From NCBI RefSeq assembly GCF_002192455.1, contig NZ_CP021744.1, positions 4,807,501-4,871,500 on the forward strand: a DNA stretch of 64,000 nucleotides, given 5' to 3'. Numbering within the stretch: position 1 is the first letter of the stretch; each line of letters begins with the position of its first letter. The stretch comes from Streptomyces albireticuli. GTDB lineage: Bacteria; Actinomycetota; Actinomycetes; Streptomycetales; Streptomycetaceae. This document shows positions 32,352 through 40,084 of the stretch, piece after piece. The notes below the pieces were generated by a model. That model worked only from the letters and a program-made list of their open reading frames with translations. It ran no database searches and had not been told where the DNA came from. Both the position numbers and the translations under genes were made by a program.

Positions 32352-33742
32352 GCGCGCCCGACGCCGTCGGCCGCTGGCTGCGCGGGCGGGCACCGTGGCC
32401 GGTGCTGGTGGCGGCGCTGGTGGTGTGCGCGCTGGACGTGGCCCGGGTGATGGAGAGCCCGCGCGTGGGCATGGACAACGCCGTCGTGGTGCGCGCGGCC
32501 GAGACCCTTCTCGACGGCGGCTCGCCGTACGCGGACAAACGGTTCCTCTATCTGCCGGGCGCCGTGTTCGCGGCGGTCCCCCAGACGGCGGTCGCCGAGC
32601 GGGTGCTCTTCTACGCCGTCCCCGTGGGCACCGCGCTGCTCGTCCTGGTGGGCGTGGCCCTGGCCCTGCGGATCTTCGACGTCCGCGCGGACAGCCGGCT
32701 GGCGGTGGCCGTCATCGCCGGGCTCGGGGTGTTCCTGCCGTTCCACGGACTCGTCCACCTCGGCAACTGGACGGTCGTCTCCGCCGTCGCCTTCCCCGCC
32801 GCGCTGCTGCTGGCCCGGCGGGAGCGCTGGTGCGCGGCGGCGGCCGTGATCGGGGCGGCGATAGCGCTCAAGCCGATGCTCGTGCCCCTCCTGCTGCTGT
32901 TCGTCCTCGCCCGGCGGTGGCGGGCGCTGGCGGTGGCCGTGGGCGTGCCCGCCGTGGTGTCGACGCTGTCGGCCCTGGCCATGCCGCGGCCGGGGCTGTT
33001 CTTCACCCGGACGCTGCCGTTCCTGCTGCACGGTCAGGACGCCTACGCACGCCCGTTCGACGCCTCGTGGCCGGCCGTGCTGCCCCGGCTCGGGGTGCCG
33101 CAGCCCGTGGCCTTCGGGCTGGCGGTGCTGGCCGCGGGGGCGGTGCTGCTCTTCGCCCGGGCCCGGTGGCGGGCCGGGGGGAACGCCGAGCTGCGGCTGG
33201 TGGAGTGCGCGTCACTGCTGATGCTGGCGGCGTTCCTGGTGTCCCGGCCGTCGTTCCTCCACTACATGCTGGTGGTGCTGCCGTCGCTGGTGGCGTCGGT
33301 GGTGGTGCGTGGTGCCGCGGCGCGGTCGGTGTGGTTCTGGCTGGCGCTGCTGCCGCAGTTCATCGGGGTGCACTGGCCGTACCTGGAGGGCTCGCGGCGG
33401 CACGCCTTCAAGGACATCGTCATGATCACCGGGGTCGCCGGGGCGCTGTGCCTGCACACGTGGCGGGGGAGGGGCGGACTTCCCGGAGAGGTGGCCGACG
33501 AGGGGCCGGACCGGGCCGGCGAGGAGCCCGGCCGGGTCGGCGAGGGCTCGGGCGGGGTCGGCGAGGAATCCGGCCGGGCGGCCCGGGAGGGCGGCACCGG
33601 GGCCGTCGACGGGACCGCGGGTGGGGCCGCGGAGAGGGCCGACGCCGCGACCGCCGACGAGGTGACTGTCAGTGGTCACGTCTACTCTCTTCGTAGTGAC
33701 CGCGATTCGACGAATCGCGCCGATCGCTCGGAAATGAGGTGA
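32348..33742 (+). CDS. DUF2029/GT87-type membrane glycosyltransferase
   Basis: A 464-residue polytopic protein of the GT87 (DUF2029) type. The N-terminal loop has the usual acidic-residue segment after the first helix (MDNAVVVRAAETLLDGGSPY), then KRFLYLPGAVFA, and the central LKPMLVPLLLLFVLARRW matches the family's conserved Lys-Pro. Actinobacterial members use polyprenol-phosphate mannose to extend glycans outside the membrane. About 90 C-terminal residues form an acidic, repeat-bearing, probably disordered tail (VGEGSGGVGEESGR). GTG 32348 overlaps the previous stop as GTGA, indicating translational coupling. The next gene follows 3 bp after its stop. Confidence 0.85.
   Translation: MSAPDAVGRWLRGRAPWPVLVAALVVCALDVARVMESPRVGMDNAVVVRAAETLLDGGSPYADKRFLYLPGAVFAAVPQTAVAERVLFYAVPVGTALLVLVGVALALRIFDVRADSRLAVAVIAGLGVFLPFHGLVHLGNWTVVSAVAFPAALLLARRERWCAAAAVIGAAIALKPMLVPLLLLFVLARRWRALAVAVGVPAVVSTLSALAMPRPGLFFTRTLPFLLHGQDAYARPFDASWPAVLPRLGVPQPVAFGLAVLAAGAVLLFARARWRAGGNAELRLVECASLLMLAAFLVSRPSFLHYMLVVLPSLVASVVVRGAAARSVWFWLALLPQFIGVHWPYLEGSRRHAFKDIVMITGVAGALCLHTWRGRGGLPGEVADEGPDRAGEEPGRVGEGSGGVGEESGRAAREGGTGAVDGTAGGAAERADAATADEVTVSGHVYSLRSDRDSTNRADRSEMR
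33701..33719. promoter_or_regulatory. 19-nt perfect palindrome upstream of GT2/TagF fusion
   Basis: CGCGATTCG, centre A, CGAATCGCG. It lies inside the last codons of the GT87-like gene and 27 bp before the next start. A GTGAC/GTCAC dyad (33662-33679) is also close. Both are relatively AT-rich and look like an operator or promoter region placed inside the upstream gene. Confidence 0.45.
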
Positions 33743-33745
33743 CTT

Positions 33746-36696
33746 GTGCCCACCGCACGCCCTGTCCCCGGCCCGGACGTCACCGTGGTCGTGATCGTCT
33801 ACAACGACGCGGAGCGGCTGCCGCGCGCCGTGCGATCCGTGCTCGGCCAGTCGCTGCGCAACCTCGAAGTGATCATCGTCGACGACTGCTCGACCGACGC
33901 CACCCGCGCCACCGCCCGCCGGCTGGCCGCGTCCGACCGCCGGGTGCGCTGTCTGCGCCTGCCCGTCAACAGCGGCGGCTGCGGCGCCCCGCGCAACGCC
34001 GGCATCGAGGCCGCGGCCGCGCCCCATGTGATGTTCCTGGACAGCGACGACGAACTGCCGTACCACGCCTGCAAGTCGCTGCTGCTCGCCGCCGAGGAGA
34101 CCGGCGCCGACCTCGTCACCGGCGAGGTCACCCGGAATTTCGAGGAGACCGGCACCACCGGCCTGTGGTACCCGGAGCTGTTCGGCGACGTCCGGGTCGT
34201 CGACGGCATCCGCGCCGCCCCCGAGTACTTCCTCGACCACCTCTCCACCAACAAGCTCTACCGCGCCGACTTCCTCGCCCGTCACCGGCTGCGCTTCCCC
34301 GAGGGCGTCCACTACGAGGACCAGCTGTTCTCCGCCCAGGCCTTCACCCTCGCCCGCACCTTCGCGGTCGTCCCCTGGCCCGTCTACACCTGGTGGCTCG
34401 CCGCCGACCCGGACCGGCTGTCCATCTCCTCCAGCCGGCACCGCATCCGCAACGCCATGGACCGCGTCCTCGCCGCCCGGCTCATCGACGCCTTCCTGGA
34501 GGAGAGCGGCAACGCCGACCTCCGCCCCGCGAAGGACGAGAAGTTCCTCCGCCACGACCTCCGCCTCTACCTCGGCGACCTGCCCTTCCGCGAGCTGTGG
34601 TGGATCACGGAGTTCGCCGCCGTCGTCACCCCCTACCTGCGCACCCTCGCCCCCGAGGCGCTCGCCGCGATGCCGCGCGAGCAGCGCGTCTGTCAGTACT
34701 TGCTGGAAGCGGGCCGGTTCGCCGAGGCCGCCGAGTGCGCCCGCACCCTCGACCGCCCGCACCTCGCCCCCCGCCACGTCGTCCGGGAAGGCGGGCGCGT
34801 GTACTGGGGGCGGACACCCCCCGAGGGCCCCGAGGCCGCCGCCGGCCTCGACGTCACCGACTGGCGCCTGGACGAACAGCCCTTCACCACCGGTCCGTTG
34901 CGCCACGAGGTGGCCCGCATCGACCCAGCGGGCCCCCTGCTGCGCGTCCTGCTGCACACCTACGACCCCGCCCGGCTGCTCGCGGGCACCGAGCCGGTCA
35001 CCGCCGAACTGCGCATCGCCACCACGGCCGAGCCCCTCACCGTCCCCTTCCGCTACGACCCGCCCCACCTCGGCCCGGACGGCACCCCCGGCCCCCGCAC
35101 CGCCGAGATCGACCTCGACCCGCGCCGCATCCCCCTCGGCGTCACGGGTTTCCGGGGCCGCCGCCACCCCGTCGTCGTGCTCGAACGGATGGGCCTCACC
35201 CGCACCGACCCCCTCCTCGCCCCCGCCACCCTCCCCCGCTGCGCACCCGCCTCCCGCAGTACGGCCCGCTCGGCGCCCACAGCGTGCGGATGGGCTGCGA
35301 GGGCCACGGCGCCGGCCGGCTCGAACTCACCTGGGAGCGCACCGGCGCCCTCGGCCGCGCCGAGACCGCCGCCCCCCGCCTCCGCCCGGCCCGCCGCCGG
35401 GTCCAGCGGCTCACCCGCCGCGTCACCGGCCCCCGCGCCAAGGCCCTCACGTACCACGAGCTCCAGCGCCTTCCCGTGGACGACACCCTCGTCGTCTTCG
35501 AGGCCCTGGAAGGCCGCGGCTACGCCGACAGCCCCCGCGCCCTCCACGAGGAGATCCTGCGGCGCGGCCTCCCGCTGCGCGCCGTGTGGTCCTGCGCCGG
35601 CCCCACCTCCTCCTACCCGGAGGGCGTGCCCCTCGTCCGGCGCGGCAGCTGGGAGTACGTCCGCACGCTCGCCCGCGCCCGCTACTGGATCGACTCGCAC
35701 GGCTTCCCCACGCTCTACGGCAAACGGCCCGGCACCCGCTATCTCCAGACCTGGCACGGACAGGCCCTCAAACACATGGGCTTCGACGTCCCCGAACTCC
35801 GCCTCGCCGGCCCCGAGCGGCAGCGCCGGCACCGTGAGGCCGTCGGCCGCTGGGACGCCCTCATCGCCCCCAGCGAGGAGTTCGAGCGCACCTTCGTCCG
35901 GGCCAACGGCTACACCGGCAGGCTGCTGCGCACCGGCCTGCCTCGCAACGACGCCCTCGTCCGCTGGAACGACCCCGAGCAGCGCGACCGCGCCGCCACC
36001 GCCCGCGCGCGCCTCCAGGTCCCCGACGGCCGCAAGGTGCTCCTCTACGCCCCGACGTTCCGCGACGGCGCCCGCGGCACCGGTGAGTCCGTCCGGGTGG
36101 ACCTCGCGGAGCTGGTGCGCCGCACCGGCGAGGAGTGGACGGTCGTCGTCCGCCCGCACTACTACGAACGGTTCGCCGTGCCCCGCGAGCTGGGCCACGC
36201 CGTGCGCGACGGACGCCAGTTCCCCGACCTCAACGACCTGCTGCTCGCCTCCGACGCGCTGCTCACGGACTACTCGTCCGTGATGTTCGACTACGCCAAC
36301 CTCGGCCGTCCCATCCTGCTCTGGGCCGACGACTACGCCCACTACCGCTCCACCGCCCGCGGCCTGTACTACGACCTGCCCGAGATCGCCCCCGGGCCCA
36401 TGCTCACCACGGTCGGCGAACTGGCCGCGGGGCTGGCCGACCTGGGCGCGCTGCGGGAGGAGTGGGCGGGGGCGTACGGAAGGTTCCAGGCGCGGTTCAA
36501 CCCGTACGAGACGGGGCGGTCGAGCGGGGCCGTGGTCGACCTGTTCTTCGAGGAGCTCGTCTCCCCGGGCGGGGCGGTGGACGAGGAAGCGACCCCGGAT
36601 CCGCCGGCCGACGAGCGGGCGGCCACACCTGTCGGCTCGTCCGCCGGACCGGCTTCCGGACCACTTCTCGGGCCGTCCGCCGGGGGGAGGGGCTGA
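33746..36696 (+). CDS. bifunctional GT2 / CDP-glycerol glycerophosphotransferase, frameshifted
   Basis: The N-terminal part is a GT2 (VIVDDCSTD, VNSGGCGAPRNAG, FLDSDDE) with a long accessory region. The C-terminal part is a TagF-like polymerase: DSHGFPTLYGKRPG, YLQTWHGQALKHMG, VLLYAPTFRDG, VVVRPHYYE, LLTDYSSVMFDYANL and RFNPYETG. Such fusions build poly(glycerol-phosphate)-type teichoic polymers with added sugars. The two parts lie in different frames: the first holds to about 35230 and the second continues from there to 36696. One base missing in the C5 run 35233-35237 explains it. The product would be about 983 residues. GTG 33746 has GAGGTG upstream. Confidence 0.85.
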
Positions 36697-36697
36697 C

Positions 36698-37909
36698 GTG
36701 GGCACTCGCGACCTCTTCCTCGTCGGCATCGACGTGGACTCCATGGGCGGTTCGCAGCGCGTGCTGCACACCCTCGCCCAGGGCTTCGCGGAGCGCGGCC
36801 ACCGCGTCGATCTGATCGGCATCCGCCCCAGCCCCGAGCCCCACACGTTCGTCGCCGACCCCGGCTACCGGCACACCACCCTCTATGCCGAGCCGCCGGC
36901 CCCGCCGTGGCGGGCCGAGTCCTTCGCCGAGCGGCTGAACCCGGCCCGGGTGCGGGCCGCGCGCTCCGAGCGGCGGGAGCGGGACCTGGCCCGTGAGCGG
37001 CTGGCCCGGCGGTTCGCCGCCGCGCGGGAGGGCCTTGTCCTCATCGGCTCGCCCTGGGCGGCGGTCTGGCTGGAGGCGGTGGACCGGCCGCATCTCAGGG
37101 GCATCGGGCAGTACCACGAGTCCTTCCTCCAGGCGTGCCGCTCGGAGAACCTCCGGCTGATCCTCCGGCACTACCCGGAGCTGGAGAAGTCGGTGTTCCT
37201 GAGCGAGCCCGACGCGGCGGAGTTCCGCCGCATGCGGCTGCCGAACGCGACGGTGATGCCCAATCCGCTGCCGTTCACGCCCGGTGAGCCCGCGCCGCTG
37301 GACACCCGGCGGGTGGGCGCGGTCGGCCGGCTGGAGGAGGTCAAGCGCCTGGACCGGCTTCTCGAAGCGTTCGCCGGGGCGACCGGGGCGACCGGGGCGA
37401 CCGGGGGGACCGGGGGGACCGGGGGCGGTGAGTCCGGTGGTTCCCCGGGGCCGGCCGGTGGCGACGGCTGGGAGCTGCACTTCTTCGGTGACGGTCCGCT
37501 GGAGCCCGAGCTCCGGGCGCGGGCCGAGCGGCTCGGCGTCGCCGGCCGGGTCCGCTTCCGCGGCAGCGTGCGGGACATGGCCGCCGCCTACCGGGAGCTG
37601 TCCGTCGTCGCCCTCACCAGCGAGCGCGAGGGCCGGCCCATGGCCCTCGCGGAGGCCTCCGCCTCGGGTGTGCCGTGCGTGAGCTTCGACCTGTCGGGCG
37701 GCGTCCGGGAGCTCGTCGTGGACGGCCGCACGGGCACGCTCGTACCGCCCGGCGACACGGCCGCGTTCACCGGGGCCCTGCGCGCGCTGATGACGGACGG
37801 CGCCCTGCGGGAGCGCTACGGGCGGGCCGCGCGTGAGCATGTGGCGCCGCTGCGGCTGCCGGCGGTGCTGGACCGGTGGGAGGCCCTGTTCGAGGAGATC
37901 GACCGGTAG
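36698..37909 (+). CDS. GT4-family glycosyltransferase
   Basis: A 403-residue GT-B enzyme. The N-terminal domain starts LVGIDVDSMGGSQRVLHTLA with the acceptor-side Gly loop. The C-terminal donor domain has AVGRLEEVKRLDRLLEAFA, FGDGPLEPELRA and the E-x7-E-like region SEREGRPMALAEASASGVP. A glycine-rich insertion (residues about 228-250) made of five 9-bp repeats interrupts the donor domain where other members have a short loop. It probably modifies the teichoic-type polymer made by the preceding fusion, since the two genes are separated by a single base and GGGGGGAGG precedes its GTG start. Confidence 0.88.
   Translation: MGTRDLFLVGIDVDSMGGSQRVLHTLAQGFAERGHRVDLIGIRPSPEPHTFVADPGYRHTTLYAEPPAPPWRAESFAERLNPARVRAARSERRERDLARERLARRFAAAREGLVLIGSPWAAVWLEAVDRPHLRGIGQYHESFLQACRSENLRLILRHYPELEKSVFLSEPDAAEFRRMRLPNATVMPNPLPFTPGEPAPLDTRRVGAVGRLEEVKRLDRLLEAFAGATGATGATGGTGGTGGGESGGSPGPAGGDGWELHFFGDGPLEPELRARAERLGVAGRVRFRGSVRDMAAAYRELSVVALTSEREGRPMALAEASASGVPCVSFDLSGGVRELVVDGRTGTLVPPGDTAAFTGALRALMTDGALRERYGRAAREHVAPLRLPAVLDRWEALFEEIDR
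37381..37425 (+). repeat. 9-bp tandem repeat, five copies, in GT4 gene
   Basis: GACCGGGGC twice, then GACCGGGGG three times, with no break. It encodes alternating Gly-Ala-Thr/Gly-Gly-Thr and expands the loop before the beta-strand WELHFFGDG. In-frame change in copy number would not break the gene. Confidence 0.9.
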
Positions 37910-38163
37910 CGCGGCCGTCGCGGGACCGGGGTCAGGGGGAGCGGATGCGAGGGGGCGTCAGGGTGGGAGCGGAAACAGGAACGGGAGCGCGAGCGGCGCG
38001 GCGGACAGGGGCGCGGGAGCGGTTCCGGGCCGCCCGGACCGCCGGTGGTAGCTGTCCGCCGTGGGCGTGGCCGCTACGGGCCCTGTGCGGACGGATCGCC
38101 GCGCGCGTCCCCGCGGTCCTCGCCGCGTCGCTCTGCGCCTCGGTGCCCAGGGGCGCCGCCGTG
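37910..38163. other. 254-bp convergent intergenic region
   Basis: Lies between the GT4 gene and the leftward GT2 gene. It is extremely GC-rich and holds imperfect GC hairpins but no clear terminator with a T tract. A 142-codon minus-strand frame overlapping it (37958-38386) has no recognisable features and is not supported. Confidence 0.4.
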
Positions 38164-39942
38164 CTACCGGGGCGCGCCGCCCGGTCGCCTCACCGTCCGG
38201 CGCAGCCGGCGCAGGGCTATGCCGGCGGCGGAGCGCATGCCCGGCGCCAGGCGGAGGGTGAGGGAGCCCGCCGCCGTGGCGTGCGGCCGGACCAGCAGCA
38301 GGCCGAAGCGCGGGCTCGGCACGGCGGTGCGGCGCAGGGCGCCCGTGGCGCGTACGGAGGTGCGGAAGGAGTCGCCGGACGCGCACCGCACCTGGACGCG
38401 GATGTCCCAGGACTGCGGGTCGGCGCCGGAGCCGTCACGGCGGCCGAGCGCGGCGAGCGCGCCCAGGCCCAGGACGGCCCTCGCCGTCCACGAGGCCTCC
38501 CCGGCGGTCCCTTCCGGGGTTTCTTCGGCGGCCCCTTCGGCGGTCCCTTCAGGGATCTCTTCGGTAGTCTCTTCGGCAGTCTTTTCGGTGGTCAGGGGTA
38601 TGTTCCGCCGCAGCGTGGCCGAGCCGTCCCGGCGACGGAGGGTGAGGTCGACGGTGCGCGGCGGGTCGGCGGTCAGCCGCCCGTAGAGGTCGTGCACGCG
38701 CAACCGCAGTTCGGCGCGGGGGCCGCGGCAGGGGAACGCCGCCGCGCCCAGCTCCCCGTCGACGGCCACCGGGAGATGGGCGGTGGGTACGGCCGCCGGG
38801 CCGGTGAGGCCGTCCAAGGCGGCGCCGGGGAGGTCCGGCGCCCAGACCGGGGCGCCGTCCGCCGTCGCGTACGGCGGCAGCAGCCGCGGCGGGCGGGCGG
38901 CGAGCTGGGCCAGGCGGTCCAGGTCGCGCGGGGCGTCGGCGGCCAGCACGGCGCGGGCGATCCAGCGGGCCGGCGGCCGCGCGGCCCGCAGTTCCGCCTC
39001 CTCGTACGTGCCGAGGTGGTCGCGGGTCACCCGCCACCACTCCGCCCGGTAGCCGGGCCCCCGCGCCGGCAGTTCGCGGACGTACATGCGCAGGTCGTGG
39101 TCGAGGAACTTCACCCGGGCGGCGCGGGCGAGCGGCTCGCTGCCCGCCTCGCGGAAGACCTCCACGCTCCGCCGGTGGGCCCGCACGCGCGCCTGCCAGT
39201 TGGCGACGCGCTCGCGGTCCAGGGAGATCGAGGGGGCGGCCGCGTCGCGCCGCACGTGCCAGAGATAGACCGTGTCCGGGACGGTCGCCACGCGTGGCAG
39301 GGCCGCCAGCACCCGGGCCGTGAAGACGAAGTCCTCGTAGATGAAGGGCCCTTCGGGAAAGGTGATGCCGTGCTCGGCGAGGAAGGCGCGCGCGTACAAC
39401 TTGTTGACGCAGAGCGTGTCGTGGAGGAGCGCCGGCCGGTGCTCGGGGGAGCGGTGGACGGCGGCCCGCCGGTAGAGGCCGGGCTGCCAGCGGGTGTCGC
39501 GGCCGCTCGGGAGCTCGCGGCGGACGCACAGGCCGGCCGCCACAGGCGCGTCGTACCGCAGGGCGGCGCGCAGGAGGGCCGCCGCCGCGCCCTCGGGAAG
39601 CGTGTCGTCGCTGTCCAGGAACATCACGTACGGCGCGGTGGCGACCCGCAGGCCGTCGTTGCGCGGCGCGCCGCAGCCCCCGCTGTTGACGGTGCGGTGG
39701 ATCACGCGCAGACGGGGTTCGCGGGCGGCCAGCTCGTCCAGGACCGGGCCGGTGCGGTCGGTGGAGGCGTCGTCGACGGCGACGACCTCGGCGACGGCCG
39801 GCCCCTGGGCGAGGGCGGAGCGTACGGCGTCGGCGATGTGCGCGGCGTCGTCGAAGCCGATGACGACCACGCTGACCTGCCCGGGGGGCACGCCCGGTGC
39901 GGGCTCCGGGGTGCCGCTGTCACACGCCTCCATAACAGACAT
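38164..39942 (-). CDS. GT2 glycosyltransferase, paralogue of the GT2/TagF N-terminal half
   Basis: A 592-residue protein whose first 130 residues closely match the start of the fusion at 33746: VSVVVIGFDDAAHIADAVRS, VAVDDASTDRTG, the shared TVNSGGCGAPRND and VMFLDSDDTLPEG. The mid-region FIYEDFVFTARV also parallels it. It lacks the glycerophosphotransferase half. A Thr/Glu-rich stretch (about 453-487) comes from seven degenerate 12-bp repeats at 38503-38586. It likely adds a sugar to the same surface polymer. The start at 39942 has AGGTAG upstream in an AT-rich promoter-like stretch. It is the only gene of the glycan locus core reading leftward besides the GtrA-like gene. Confidence 0.85.
   Translation of the reverse strand: MSVMEACDSGTPEPAPGVPPGQVSVVVIGFDDAAHIADAVRSALAQGPAVAEVVAVDDASTDRTGPVLDELAAREPRLRVIHRTVNSGGCGAPRNDGLRVATAPYVMFLDSDDTLPEGAAAALLRAALRYDAPVAAGLCVRRELPSGRDTRWQPGLYRRAAVHRSPEHRPALLHDTLCVNKLYARAFLAEHGITFPEGPFIYEDFVFTARVLAALPRVATVPDTVYLWHVRRDAAAPSISLDRERVANWQARVRAHRRSVEVFREAGSEPLARAARVKFLDHDLRMYVRELPARGPGYRAEWWRVTRDHLGTYEEAELRAARPPARWIARAVLAADAPRDLDRLAQLAARPPRLLPPYATADGAPVWAPDLPGAALDGLTGPAAVPTAHLPVAVDGELGAAAFPCRGPRAELRLRVHDLYGRLTADPPRTVDLTLRRRDGSATLRRNIPLTTEKTAEETTEEIPEGTAEGAAEETPEGTAGEASWTARAVLGLGALAALGRRDGSGADPQSWDIRVQVRCASGDSFRTSVRATGALRRTAVPSPRFGLLLVRPHATAAGSLTLRLAPGMRSAAGIALRRLRRTVRRPGGAPR
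38503..38586 (-). repeat. degenerate 12-bp tandem repeat, seven copies
   Basis: Units such as GGCGGTCCCTTC and GGCAGTCTTTTC (plus-strand reading) repeat seven times. On the coding strand they give the Glu/Thr/Ala-rich segment of the GT2 gene, probably a flexible spacer. Confidence 0.8.
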
Positions 39943-39978
39943 TTCTACCTAAATAAGCACACTTGTAAGGTGCCCGCA

Positions 39979-40077
39979 GGCATTCGGAGCATCCGAGGCA
40001 TCAGAGGTATCCGCGGCGCCCGCGGCATCCGAGGCGCCCGAGCGGTCCGAGACATCCGAGACATCCGAGACGCCTGG
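39979..40077 (+). repeat. 9-bp tandem array, eleven copies, before GT39-like gene
   Basis: Eleven contiguous 9-bp units related to GGCATCCGA or GACATCCGA end 8 bp before the ATG of the GT39-like gene at 40085. The array is open in that gene's frame back to a stop at 39950 but has no start codon there. It replaces any normal ribosome binding site region and separates two divergent glycosyltransferase genes. Confidence 0.9.
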
Positions 40078-40084
40078 GGCAGTC

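Noticed and set aside
39979-40077. CRISPR-like or origin iteron array
   Set aside because: Units are only 9 bp with no spacers, no cas or rep genes, and no AT-rich unwinding element.
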